Part shown: positions 1 to 8,175 of the stretch, in pieces
Numbering within the stretch: the stretch's first letter is position 1
How the letters are laid out: the number at the start of each line of letters is the position of its first letter
NCBI GenBank assembly: GCA_018970765.1
Contig: JAGWVT010000021.1
Span: 1 to 41,712 of the forward strand
Direction of reading: 5' to 3'
From: Actinomycetales bacterium
Lineage (GTDB): Bacteria > Actinomycetota > Actinomycetes > S36-B12
DNA length: 41,712 nucleotides
The notes under the pieces: model-generated
What the model was told of the DNA's origin: nothing
What the model saw: only the letters and a program-made list of their open reading frames with translations
The model's database searches: none
Program-made: the position numbers and the translations under genes

Positions 1-2
1 GA

Positions 3-680
3 CACATCGGTCGCCTCTTTGCTGTCGAGGCATCGGTTCCACCGGCAGGGCACTGTGAGTTGCTTGATCGACTGGGGATCGACCCAAGCAGCCGTGTGCT
101 GTTCAAGCGCCTATCTGGCGGCGAGCAACAGCGAGTGCGACTTGCCGCCGCTCTCATGGCTCCCGCGAAGCTGCTGGTGCTCGATGAGCCATCGGCTGGC
201 CTGGACCCGGGTATCCGACGCGAAGTCTTGACGATCATCGGTGAACGGCGGGATGCCGGGGTCGGAATCTTGTTGACGACACATCGCATGGAAGAGATTG
301 AGGGACTGTTCACCCCAAGCGACGAGTTGATCGTGATGGCATCCGGTCGGGTTCACGACCGAGGCTCGGTGTCCGAGATCACCGGTGCGGGAGCGGGGAT
401 TCGCTTGCTCATGAGCCCCGAGGCCACTATCGGGCCAGAGGCGCTTGTCGCATTGTCCGACCAACTGCAAAGGACTCTGTCCGGTTCGGATCGATTCTCG
501 ATTTCTGGGCCTATTGCGGTTTCAAGAGGGCTGCAGATCACCATCGCAGCCGAAGCAACGCCGCAGGTGCTTGGCGCGGCAATGGATTGGTGCGCCAGTC
601 ATGGGTTCGTGCCCCTAGAGGTTCGCACTGACACGAAGTCACTGGAGCAGGCGATGGATCCACAGACGGACGTCCCATGA
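3..680 (+). CDS. ABC transporter ATP-binding protein (5' partial)
   Basis: Nucleotide-binding subunit of an ABC-2 type exporter; it should power the membrane protein encoded directly downstream. The frame is open from the first base of the window, so the start and the Walker A part lie upstream. Visible are the ABC signature LSGGEQQR, the Walker B stretch LLVLDEPSAGLDP, and the switch histidine in LLTTHRMEEIE, followed by a C-terminal domain of about 120 residues as in drug or lantibiotic exporter ATPases. A TTG at 60 could open a shorter frame, but residues before it (HIGRLFA...) look like the normal helical domain, so this is a truncation by the window, not a short gene. The stop overlaps the next start (ATGA), indicating co-translation. 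The substrate is unknown; neighbours ctaA/ctaB suggest, without proof, a role linked to heme or oxidase assembly. Confidence 0.93.
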   Translation, partial: HIGRLFAVEASVPPAGHCELLDRLGIDPSSRVLFKRLSGGEQQRVRLAAALMAPAKLLVLDEPSAGLDPGIRREVLTIIGERRDAGVGILLTTHRMEEIEGLFTPSDELIVMASGRVHDRGSVSEITGAGAGIRLLMSPEATIGPEALVALSDQLQRTLSGSDRFSISGPIAVSRGLQITIAAEATPQVLGAAMDWCASHGFVPLEVRTDTKSLEQAMDPQTDVP

Positions 681-1456
681 AGTTCCGTGCGGAATCACCT
701 CGCGGCGAGGAAACGCACGCCAAAACACCGACTCGCCGTGCGCTGATTCTTGCGCAAAGTCGTTGGGAGCTGCGCGCTACCTTCAGCAATGGCGAGCAGC
801 TCCTCCTCGTGCTCGGCATACCGGTCTTGCTGATCGCCGTTGGATCGTGGTTGCCAGGGCTGGGCATCTCGCCAGTGAACGACGGAATCGCCCCCATGGT
901 CAGTGCCTGTGTTGTCGCCTGTGCTTTCACATCCCTGGCAATCGCCACTGCCTTTGAACGGCGTGCAGGTGCGCTGACCTTTCTAGCGACCACTCCGTTG
1001 GGTCGATCGGGGCTGCTGATCGGCAAGCTCGTTGCTACCGGCCTGGTGACCTGCGTTTCCATCGCTGCGGTAGTAGCGACCGCAATGTTCGTGGGTTGGC
1101 GGCCAGGGACTGTCTTGGTCGGACAACTGGTCGTTGTCGTCGGGGCACTCGTGCTCGCCTGCATCGGCTGCGCGTCGTGGGCCTTTCTCGCCGCCGGGGT
1201 GCTGCGTGCCGAAGCGGTGCTCGCCGTCGCTAACGCGGTGTTCCTTGGCCTGGTCTTCCTTGGCGGAATCGCAGTCCCTGTCAGCGCACTCCCGCAACCA
1301 TGGGGCAATGTCGTCCCGTTGCTACCCACCGGCGCACTGATCAGCGCGCTGCGGGCGCCAGGTGATCTTGAGGCGATCGTCGTCCTCATGCTGTGGGGAT
1401 TGGTTGGCTGCGCTTTGGCACTGCGGCTGTTTCGATGGGACGACCGCCGGGCATGA
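677..1456 (+). CDS. ABC-2 type transporter permease
   Basis: Integral membrane subunit of the exporter, 259 residues. After a charged N-terminal stretch of about 35 residues there are six hydrophobic segments (roughly residues 42-60, 77-92, 118-138, 143-163, 178-205, 228-250), the usual ABC-2 permease plan. The conserved-looking central segment contains FERRAGALTFLATTPLGR, resembling the amphipathic coupling region after the second helix in this family. The start ATG overlaps the stop of the ATPase gene by 4 bases. ctaA follows only about 26 bases downstream on the same strand, so the three may form one transcript. From memory, a comparable exporter sits beside ctaA in mycobacteria (annotated there as antibiotic transport). 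The substrate cannot be told from sequence. Confidence 0.88.
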   Translation: MKFRAESPRGEETHAKTPTRRALILAQSRWELRATFSNGEQLLLVLGIPVLLIAVGSWLPGLGISPVNDGIAPMVSACVVACAFTSLAIATAFERRAGALTFLATTPLGRSGLLIGKLVATGLVTCVSIAAVVATAMFVGWRPGTVLVGQLVVVVGALVLACIGCASWAFLAAGVLRAEAVLAVANAVFLGLVFLGGIAVPVSALPQPWGNVVPLLPTGALISALRAPGDLEAIVVLMLWGLVGCALALRLFRWDDRRA

Positions 1457-1482
1457 TCTAGACGTCACCTAGGGTGGAGAGC

Positions 1483-2424
1483 GTGACGCGCTGCTCTGCC
1501 ATCAGCCGACGTATTTTCATCGCAAACTTGGTCGCACAGACTGCGATCGTCTTGACGGGTGCCATCGTTCGGCTGACCGGCTCTGGGTTGGGGTGTCCAA
1601 CATGGCCCGAGTGCGTCGAGGGTTCTGTCGTGCCAACATCGGCGCAGGTTGAGTCGTGGCACAAGTACGTAGAGTTCGGCAATCGTCTCCTTACCTTCGT
1701 ACTCGTGGCGCTGGCGATCGCCGCACTCGTTGCGGCCATTGTCGACCGTCGTGCGCGGGCACGTCGAGGCATCGTGGCCCTTGCGACCATCCCGCTGCTG
1801 GGCACTGTTGCCCAAGCGATCCTGGGCGGCATCACCGTGCTCACTGGACTGGCGCCAGAAATCGTGGCCGCACATTTTCTGCTATCGATGGTGATTATTG
1901 CCGGGTGCGTTCAGCTGGTCGCGAGATCCCATGACCGTCAAGTACCTGGGCAGCAGATGGCGGTTTGCGTTCCGCGGACCGTGTGGTGGTTGATCCTTGC
2001 GCTGGTGCTGGTTACAGCGGTCGTCATCGTCCTTGGTGTTGCAGTAACCGGCACCGGTCCGCATAGCGGGGACACTGGTGCTAACGCTCGGTTGCCCTTA
2101 GATCCGCGTGTGATCTCCTGGATTCACGCAGATTTCGTGTTCGCGTTCCTGGGTCTGAGCGTTGGCGCTATCGCGGCACTGCATCTTGTTCGGGCTCCAC
2201 GCGTCGCTCGATCCCTAGCCTGGACTTGCTTGCTCCTAGCCGTCGTTCAGGGAACGGTGGGCTACACCCAGTACTTCACCGGTCTGCCAATCCTGCTCGT
2301 CGCCATCCACGTCCTTCTCGCGTGCCTGCTGTGGGTAGCAGTGCTCTTCCTGCCCATGAGCGTGCGGGCGCTTACAGAAACGGATCAAGCGCAACTGCGA
2401 GGAACAGCAGCGCCAGGTAGGTAA
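1483..2424 (+). CDS. ctaA: heme A synthase (CtaA/COX15)
   Basis: Oxidises the C8 methyl of heme O to give heme A for aa3-type cytochrome oxidase; membrane protein. The N-terminus carries the family hallmark VRLTGSGLGCPTWPEC, with the two cysteines of the first extracytoplasmic loop. About eight hydrophobic helices form two four-helix halves. Four candidate heme-ligand histidines are visible: SWHKYVEF near residue 59, AAHFLL near 129, SWIHADF near 213 and VAIHVLL near 275. Length (about 313) fits actinobacterial CtaA. I chose GTG 1483 because AGGGTGG lies about 5 bases upstream; GTG 1474 in the same frame is the alternative (316 residues). The 3' end runs 53 bases into the convergent ctaB gene. 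Works directly after CtaB in the pathway. Confidence 0.95.
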   Translation: MTRCSAISRRIFIANLVAQTAIVLTGAIVRLTGSGLGCPTWPECVEGSVVPTSAQVESWHKYVEFGNRLLTFVLVALAIAALVAAIVDRRARARRGIVALATIPLLGTVAQAILGGITVLTGLAPEIVAAHFLLSMVIIAGCVQLVARSHDRQVPGQQMAVCVPRTVWWLILALVLVTAVVIVLGVAVTGTGPHSGDTGANARLPLDPRVISWIHADFVFAFLGLSVGAIAALHLVRAPRVARSLAWTCLLLAVVQGTVGYTQYFTGLPILLVAIHVLLACLLWVAVLFLPMSVRALTETDQAQLRGTAAPGR

Positions 2425-3391
2425 TCGATCCGTGGAACACGCGCATGGCAGCGCGCTCCAGTGCTGCGGCATCAGGCGCTGAGGTAGTGTCACTGGCTGA
2501 TTGCGTTCCCAGCGCTGATTGCGTTCCCAGCGCTGATTGTGTTCCCAGCGCTGATGGGGACGCGGCTCGGCGAAGCAAGACAACGAGCATTAGGAAGGCA
2601 GCCCCGAGGACGCACGCGGAAACGGTGTAGACCAGACCCATATCTGCGATCGGAATCAGGAGTAGTGATGTGGCTACGGTGAGGCTGGCGTAGATGATGG
2701 TCTGGGTGCAGGTGTGGGCCACGGGTCTGACAACGGGCAGCATAGGAACCCCTGCCGCGGCATAGTCCTCGCGGTATCGAATCGCCAGGGGCCAGTAGTG
2801 CGGCGGCGTCCAGAAAAAGACAATGAGGAAAAGCAGAACGGGTGTCCAGGTCAAACTTCCCGTGACGGCAGCCCATGCGATGAGCACGGGCATGCAGCCA
2901 GCTGCCCCACCCCAGACGATGTTCTGCGCAGTTCGCCGCTTCAAGAGAATTGTGTAGCCGACCGAGTACATCAAGATGGCGAGTAAGGCAAGCAGGGCTG
3001 CAACGAGATTGGCGAGAAGCAGCAGAACGCCGAAGCTCGCCGCAGACATCAGCGCACCCTGAATGAGTCCCGCTCGTACCGATACCTCTCCGGAGACCGC
3101 CGGGCGCCTGCGGGTTCTGGCCATGTGAGCATCAATGTCACGGTCATAGACGCTGTTGAACGTGCTTGCCGCCCCCGCGGCGAGCGCACCACCGAGGATG
3201 ATGGCGGCAGTGACACGCAGGCTGGGCAGCCCCTCCGCTGCCAGGAATGCCGTCGGCACTGCCGTGGCAAGGAGCAGTTCGATAATTCTCGGTTTGGCCA
3301 GGAGTACATGCGCCCGGATGCGCGCTGGCAGCGTTAATACGGGGCCTTGGACCGCACCAGGGCTGAGTTGCTCCGGTTGAACGTCGGTCAC
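2372..3391 (-). CDS. ctaB: protoheme IX farnesyltransferase (heme O synthase)
   Basis: Membrane prenyltransferase that adds farnesyl to heme B, giving heme O, the substrate of the neighbouring CtaA. The UbiA-superfamily aspartate motif NSVYDRDID is at about residues 79-87, and the second conserved region WTPPHYWPLAIRYREDY lies in the middle of the protein; seven to nine hydrophobic helices are apparent. Length 339 is slightly long because a loop before the last helix contains three copies of SALGTQ (about residues 281-298), an 18-base tandem repeat. The start is a GTG at 3391 with only a weak upstream Shine-Dalgarno; tkt diverges from the same 102-base spacer. The last 53 bases overlap the end of ctaA on the other strand. 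Confidence 0.96.
   Translation of the reverse strand: MTDVQPEQLSPGAVQGPVLTLPARIRAHVLLAKPRIIELLLATAVPTAFLAAEGLPSLRVTAAIILGGALAAGAASTFNSVYDRDIDAHMARTRRRPAVSGEVSVRAGLIQGALMSAASFGVLLLLANLVAALLALLAILMYSVGYTILLKRRTAQNIVWGGAAGCMPVLIAWAAVTGSLTWTPVLLFLIVFFWTPPHYWPLAIRYREDYAAAGVPMLPVVRPVAHTCTQTIIYASLTVATSLLLIPIADMGLVYTVSACVLGAAFLMLVVLLRRAASPSALGTQSALGTQSALGTQSASDTTSAPDAAALERAAMRVFHGSITYLALLFLAVALDPFL
2496..2555 (-). repeat. 18-bp tandem repeat inside ctaB (3 units plus 6 bases)
   Basis: Units at 2496-2513, 2514-2531 and 2532-2549 read GCTGATTGCGTTCCCAGC on the plus strand; the third has one C-to-T change, and 2550-2555 begins a fourth copy. In ctaB they encode SALGTQ three times. The period is a multiple of three, so copy number can change without breaking the frame. 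They fall in a loop near the C-terminus and look like replication-slippage expansion, not a functional domain. Confidence 0.95.
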
Positions 3392-3493
3392 CTGCCCAAC
3401 CTATCTTGCGCTCCGGCACCCTCAGATAGTCGGTAACAACGGTTGCACCCTGTGCACTGAGATGGCGGGAGCCATGCTGACTACAGTTTTCTG

Positions 3494-5572
3494 GTGACCT
3501 CATCGCGCGATCCAATGAATATGCCCGCTATGGATGCCATTGATGAGGACGCCATCCGCCACCTGCGTGCGTTAGCCATGGATGCCGTTCAAGCAGTAGG
3601 CAATGGTCACCCGGGCACGGCAATGGCCTTGGCGCCAGCTGCCTACCTTCTCTTTCAGCGCACGCTGCGCCATGACCCTCAAGACCCGGTCTGGTTGGGA
3701 CGGGATCGCTTCGTACTCTCCGCGGGCCACTCGAGTTTGACCCTGTACTCCCAGCTCCTCCTGTCTGGCTATGGCCTGACCCTGGACGATCTGCGCAACT
3801 TCCGCCGTTGGGAGAGCTTGACCCCGGGCCATCCGGAGTATCGCCACACGGCCGGGGTCGAAACGACGACAGGGCCACTGGGGCAAGGTGTGGCGACAGC
3901 GGTGGGTATGGCTATGGGCCAGCGGTACCAACGGCAGTTGTTGGATCCTGAAGCGCCGCACGGTGATAGCCCCTTCGACCACCACATCTGGGTGCTCGCG
4001 TCGGATGGCGATCTCCAGGAGGGCGTTAGCGGTGAGGCGAGTTCGCTCGCCGGCACACAGGAACTGGGCATGCTTTGCGTGATCTGGGACGACAATCGCA
4101 TTTCGATCGAGGGTGACACTGCTCTTGCTTTTACCGAGGACGTGGTCGCCCGCTATCGGGCCTACGGTTGGGCGATCCACCAGGTGGAGATGCTTCCCGA
4201 TGGGAACATCGACCTCATGGCACTTGAGGTGGCCTTGCAGGCGGCCCGCCAGGAGATGAAGCAGCCGACGTTCATTCGGCTGCGTACGACGATCGCCTGG
4301 CCCGCCCCCAATGCCCGTAACACTGCGAAGTCCCACGGTTCGGCCTTGGGTGACGCCGAAGTTGCCGCCACCAAGCAGGTGCTGGGTCTAGATCCGGGTG
4401 CCACCTTCGCCTTTCCGGGTGCTCTCATGGCAGAGATTCGGCAGCGACTCGATGCGCGCATTCGGGTCGAACGGGAAAGTTGGGAGCGTCGCTTTCGAGC
4501 CTGGGCAGACTTGAATTCTGACAAGGCAGGACTACTCGAGCGACTCCAGCAGCATTCACTTCCCGACGATCTCACGGCAGCGCTGCCCGAATTTGCCTTG
4601 GATTCTCAGGTGGCGACGCGTAAGGCATCAGGCCAGGCGCTCAACGCGCTCGCTGGCCTTCTCCCGGAACTTTGGGGTGGGTCAGCTGACCTGGCCGAGT
4701 CCAACGACACCACGATTCTTGGGTCGGCGGACTTCCTGCCGAATGCCGCCAATACTCGTGCGGACACTTTGCGGTACGAGACCGCACGGGTTGTCCACTA
4801 CGGCATTCGCGAGCACGCCATGGGCGCCATCATGAATGGCATCGCATTGGAAGGGCTTACCCGCCCATTTGCCGGCACCTTCCTGGTGTTCAGCGATTAC
4901 ATGAGGCCCGCGGTGCGACTTGCCGCACTCATGAACCTGCCCGTGATCTATGTCTGGACGCACGATTCAATCGGGCTCGGCGAAGACGGTCCCACGCACC
5001 AGCCCATCGAGCATCTTTGGGCACTTCGCGCAGTTCCACAGCTAGCGGTCGTCCGTCCCGCCGATGCAAATGAGACGTCAGCTGCCTGGCTCGCGGCACT
5101 TCACAACGATGGTCCAACTGCCTTGATCTTGACCCGACAGAACGTTCGCACACTCGTGAGTCTGCATCGAGCGGTTGATGGTGTTGCACGCGGCGCCTAC
5201 GTATTGCGCGACGCGCCGCAGGTGGACGTCGTACTGCTCGGCACTGGCTCAGAAGTCCAACTTGCATTGGCAGCGGCGGATGAATTGGCGACCCTGGGAG
5301 TTGGTGCGCGCGTCGTATCAATGCCGTGCCTCGAATGGTTCGACGCACAGTCGAAGGAGTACCAAGAATCGGTCTTGCCACGAGATGTCACTGCCCGCAT
5401 TGCGGTCGAGGCAGGTGCAACGTTGGGCTGGTGGAAGTACGTGGGCGATAGTGGCCAGGTCATCGGTATCGATCATTTCGGAGCAAGCGCCTCGGCAGAG
5501 GAATTGTTTCACAACTTCGGCGTTACCTCTGAGGCGGTTGTCCAAGCAGCACTGCACTGCCTTGGCCGATAA
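3494..5572 (+). CDS. tkt: transketolase
   Basis: Thiamine-diphosphate enzyme moving two-carbon units between sugar phosphates in the non-oxidative pentose phosphate pathway; cytoplasmic. The N-terminal domain shows GNGHPGTAMALAP near residue 37 and the cofactor/Mg motif SDGDLQEG at about 169-176 followed by WDDNRIS. The pyrimidine-binding domain contains GIREHAMGAIMNG near residue 436, with the expected glutamate, and the C-terminal transketolase domain ends the protein. Length 692 is normal. The frame starts at GTG 3494; ATG 3515 is an alternative, and neither has a clear Shine-Dalgarno. tal follows after about 18 bases and pgl overlaps tal, so tkt-tal-pgl is likely one operon reading away from ctaB. 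Confidence 0.97.
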   Translation: MTSSRDPMNMPAMDAIDEDAIRHLRALAMDAVQAVGNGHPGTAMALAPAAYLLFQRTLRHDPQDPVWLGRDRFVLSAGHSSLTLYSQLLLSGYGLTLDDLRNFRRWESLTPGHPEYRHTAGVETTTGPLGQGVATAVGMAMGQRYQRQLLDPEAPHGDSPFDHHIWVLASDGDLQEGVSGEASSLAGTQELGMLCVIWDDNRISIEGDTALAFTEDVVARYRAYGWAIHQVEMLPDGNIDLMALEVALQAARQEMKQPTFIRLRTTIAWPAPNARNTAKSHGSALGDAEVAATKQVLGLDPGATFAFPGALMAEIRQRLDARIRVERESWERRFRAWADLNSDKAGLLERLQQHSLPDDLTAALPEFALDSQVATRKASGQALNALAGLLPELWGGSADLAESNDTTILGSADFLPNAANTRADTLRYETARVVHYGIREHAMGAIMNGIALEGLTRPFAGTFLVFSDYMRPAVRLAALMNLPVIYVWTHDSIGLGEDGPTHQPIEHLWALRAVPQLAVVRPADANETSAAWLAALHNDGPTALILTRQNVRTLVSLHRAVDGVARGAYVLRDAPQVDVVLLGTGSEVQLALAAADELATLGVGARVVSMPCLEWFDAQSKEYQESVLPRDVTARIAVEAGATLGWWKYVGDSGQVIGIDHFGASASAEELFHNFGVTSEAVVQAALHCLGR

Positions 5573-5590
5573 TTCAAGGGATCATTGGAA

Positions 5591-6712
5591 ATGAGTGTGG
5601 CAACTGTGGATCAATCTGGCAGGGCACGACTCGCAGCACTGAATGACGCGGGAGTCTCAATCTGGCTCGACGATCTGGACCGTCAGCGAATTGTGTCTGG
5701 CAACCTCGCCGAGCTTGTCGCTGACTGGTCTGTTACCGGTGTCACAACCAATCCATCGATCTTCGACCAGGCCCTGACCCGGAACGCGGCTGCTTATGCA
5801 GAAGATTTGCGTGACTGCGCCCGCAAGGGCATGGGGGTTGACGACACGATCACACAACTCACTACCGATGATGTTCGCGCGGCGTGCGACGTCTTTCGCG
5901 ACACCTCGGAGCGAACTCGCGGCCTTGACGGACTGGTCTCAATCGAAGTCGATCCACGCCTTGCACATGACACGCAGGGCACGATAGCTGCTGCGCTGCA
6001 ACTGTGGACGATCGTCGATCGTCCCAATGTGATGATCAAGATTCCGGCCACTCAAGCCGGGCTCCCGGCGATATCAGCGGTTCTCAGCAGGGGCATCAAT
6101 GTCAATGTCACGCTGATCTTCTCCGTAGAGCGGTACCGCCAGGTATTGGCCGCGTATCACCAGGGGCTTCAGGGCGCGGCCGCAACCGGACTCGACCTCG
6201 CTCAGATCCACTCGGTCGCATCATTTTTCGTTTCACGCGTTGACTCCGAAGTGGACTCACGTTTGGTCAAAGCCGGTGCTGAGGAGTTGCGAGGTATGGC
6301 CGCCGTAGCCAATGCCAGGCTCGCGTGGGATGCCTTCCAGCAGGACTTGCGCACTCAAGCCTGGGAAGAGGTGGCCGATCAGGGAGCGAATGTGCAGCGA
6401 CCCCTGTGGGCGTCGACCGGCGTTAAGGACCCCGCCTACCCAGACACCCTGTATGTAAGTTCCCTCGTTGGCTCCCCCTGCGTCAACACAATGCCTGAGG
6501 CAACTATGCGGGCATATGCGGACCATGGCGAGCCTTCAGCGAACACCCTCGATGGATATGCGCAGAGTGCGGCGGCCATATGGGCAGACATCGCGGCTGC
6601 TGGCGTCGATGCTGCGGATGTCTTCGCATCCCTTGAACGCGAGGGTGTGCAGAAATTCATCAGTTCCTGGGAGCAGCTGCGGACAACCGTGGCGGCGGCA
6701 CTTCGTTCATGA
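5591..6712 (+). CDS. tal: transaldolase
   Basis: Transfers dihydroxyacetone units between sedoheptulose 7-phosphate and glyceraldehyde 3-phosphate; cytoplasmic partner of transketolase. The Schiff-base lysine is in VMIKIPAT, about residue 150; other family marks are VTTNPSIFDQAL near the N-terminus, VNVTLIFS after the lysine, and ASFFVSRVDSEVD. Length of about 373 fits the long actinobacterial/cyanobacterial transaldolase type. ATG 5591 is preceded by AAGGG ten bases upstream; a TTG two codons earlier is possible but less likely. The stop overlaps the start of pgl (ATGA). In relatives zwf and opcA normally lie between tal and pgl; here they do not. Confidence 0.96.
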   Translation: MSVATVDQSGRARLAALNDAGVSIWLDDLDRQRIVSGNLAELVADWSVTGVTTNPSIFDQALTRNAAAYAEDLRDCARKGMGVDDTITQLTTDDVRAACDVFRDTSERTRGLDGLVSIEVDPRLAHDTQGTIAAALQLWTIVDRPNVMIKIPATQAGLPAISAVLSRGINVNVTLIFSVERYRQVLAAYHQGLQGAAATGLDLAQIHSVASFFVSRVDSEVDSRLVKAGAEELRGMAAVANARLAWDAFQQDLRTQAWEEVADQGANVQRPLWASTGVKDPAYPDTLYVSSLVGSPCVNTMPEATMRAYADHGEPSANTLDGYAQSAAAIWADIAAAGVDAADVFASLEREGVQKFISSWEQLRTTVAAALRS

Positions 6713-7446
6713 CGACTACGGAGATCAGGCGATTTTCTGAGGTCGGCCCACTGACCGCGTCCGTGGCAGGTGCCTTGATTACCACCATCGTTGAACGTCA
6801 GAACTCAACCGGACGCATGCGTATGGTCCTCACGGGCGGGCGAACGGCCCACGCCCTGCTGGATACAGTCCTGCGAACTCCAGCACGATCCGCGATTGAT
6901 ATGTCGGCCTGGGAGCTCTGGTGGTCCGATGAGCGGTTCCTGCCTGCAGGTCATCCGGATCGCAATGATCAAAGTGTGGGCGGGATGCTCGCTTCACCGT
7001 ATGACAATGCACCGGTGCTCCACGCCATCGCTGGGCCGGACGAAGTCTCATCCCCCGAAGAATCCGCGCTTCGTTACCAACAAACATTGCCGGCGGAGGG
7101 TTGGGACTTGGCCATTCTGAGTCTCGGCGAAGATGGTCACATCGCCTCAATCTTCCCGGAGTCTCCCGCGGTGCACTCTGCTGCGCCGGTGTTGGCGGTG
7201 CACGGAGCACCGAAGGAGCCGGCTACCAGGGTGACCTTGAGTGCCGCCACACTGAGCCAGGCCGATGAACTGTGGATTCTTGCAACTGGTGCCGCCAAGT
7301 CGGCGGCGGTGCGTCTGGCATTCGACTCAGCGGCCGGACCGTTCCAGATGCCGGTCCGTGGCGTGCGAGGCAGGCTGCGAACCGTGTGGTACGTAGACGA
7401 CGACGCTGCGGACCGCCTGCCGGCGGGGTTCGGCCGCCGCGACTAG
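6709..7446 (+). CDS. pgl: 6-phosphogluconolactonase
   Basis: Hydrolyses 6-phosphogluconolactone in the oxidative pentose phosphate branch. The 245-residue protein has the family motifs VLTGGRTAHALL (sugar-phosphate binding), WWSDERFLPAGHPDRND, and LSLGEDGHIASIFPE near residue 137, whose acidic and histidine residues match the DevB/Pgl active site. It overlaps tal by 4 bases, so it is translationally coupled to it. The enzymes that would make its substrate (glucose-6-phosphate dehydrogenase Zwf and its partner OpcA) are not encoded in the window. The 52-base gap to the convergent rbpA contains no clear terminator hairpin. Confidence 0.95.
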   Translation: MTTTEIRRFSEVGPLTASVAGALITTIVERQNSTGRMRMVLTGGRTAHALLDTVLRTPARSAIDMSAWELWWSDERFLPAGHPDRNDQSVGGMLASPYDNAPVLHAIAGPDEVSSPEESALRYQQTLPAEGWDLAILSLGEDGHIASIFPESPAVHSAAPVLAVHGAPKEPATRVTLSAATLSQADELWILATGAAKSAAVRLAFDSAAGPFQMPVRGVRGRLRTVWYVDDDAADRLPAGFGRRD

Positions 7447-7498
7447 ACCCTATTCGACCTGCCTTGTGCGGCAAGTTCCCACGTGGGCCGTCGAGCGG

Positions 7499-7831
7499 CT
7501 AGTTACCGCGAAGCTTGGCAATGGCTTCGGCGAGGATCGTTGCGCCGTCCTCGTCCGACCTGCGCTCCTTAACGTAGGCAAGGTGAGTCTTGTAGGGCTC
7601 AATCTTGGGTGGCGCTGGAGGATTCTCCTGATCAGGACCGGCGGGCAAACCGCAGCGAGGGCATTCCCACTCGGTGGGCGGAGCTGCGTCCGCCGCAAAA
7701 CTTGGCCGCGACTCATGTCCCCGGGCGCACCAGAAGGAGACCCAGATTCGTGGAGCTGTTTCGCCACGCTCAGCCTCCCCCATCGGGCCGGCTCCGACGC
7801 GACTTCCCCGAATGGCGCTGCCACCGGCCAC
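7499..7831 (-). CDS. rbpA: RNA polymerase-binding protein RbpA
   Basis: Small actinobacterial factor that binds the principal sigma factor and RNA polymerase and stimulates initiation. About 110 residues: the N-terminal arm (AIRGSRVGAGPMGE), a central zinc-ribbon-like core with WCARGH and WECPRCG, a basic linker with PPAPPKIEP, and the C-terminal sigma-interacting helix region KTHLAYVKERRSDEDG. The open frame extends further upstream, but GTG 7831 is preceded by GGAAGGGG with a 5-base spacer and gives the normal length, so I start there. It is last in the gap-pgk-tpiA-secG-rbpA run on the minus strand and converges with pgl. Confidence 0.92.
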   Translation of the reverse strand: MAGGSAIRGSRVGAGPMGEAERGETAPRIWVSFWCARGHESRPSFAADAAPPTEWECPRCGLPAGPDQENPPAPPKIEPYKTHLAYVKERRSDEDGATILAEAIAKLRGN

Positions 7832-7880
7832 GTGTACCCCTTCCAGAGGTCTAGCAGTTGAACTGCGGTTAACGAAACGA

Positions 7881-8129
7881 TCAGGCGGTGGTGCGCACGA
7901 GAAGACCGACCGCGACGATGCAGGCGGCCCAGACAAGGCCGATTCCAATGGTCAGTCGATCCAGATTCCGTTCGGCCACAGACGATCCACCAATGGAGGA
8001 GCTCACTCCGCCGCCAAAGAGGTCGGAAAGTCCTCCACCTTTGCCACGGTGCAGGAGAATCAGGACCACGAGCAGGGCACTGGTGATGACCAAGATGACC
8101 GCCAGCACGATGGTTAGGACGTTGATCAT
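7881..8129 (-). CDS. secG: preprotein translocase subunit SecG
   Basis: Auxiliary subunit of the SecYEG channel in the inner membrane. The 82-residue protein has two hydrophobic helices (about residues 3-26 and 60-78) around the typical glycine-rich loop with LLHRGKGGGLSDLFGGG. ATG 8129 is chosen because it begins the first helix directly; a longer open frame upstream overlaps tpiA out of frame and is not coding. tpiA ends 46 bases upstream and rbpA starts 49 bases downstream, so it is probably co-transcribed with the glycolytic genes, an arrangement found in many actinobacteria. Confidence 0.94.
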   Translation of the reverse strand: MINVLTIVLAVILVITSALLVVLILLHRGKGGGLSDLFGGGVSSSIGGSSVAERNLDRLTIGIGLVWAACIVAVGLLVRTTA

Positions 8130-8175
8130 TGGCTCAGGATAGTGGGCCCTGGTGGGTCGGCCGACTCCAGGCGTC

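Noticed and set aside
538-1389. A 283-codon open frame on the minus strand opposite the ABC exporter genes
   Set aside because: The translation is low-complexity (rich in Ala, Thr, Ser, Pro, Arg) and is the complement of recognisable transporter genes, so it is a composition shadow.
2496-2555. A CRISPR-like array
   Set aside because: The repeats are directly adjacent with no spacers, lie inside a coding frame, and no cas gene is present.
7447-7498. A terminator between convergent pgl and rbpA
   Set aside because: Only very short palindromes (for example CCACGTGG) are present, too weak to call.
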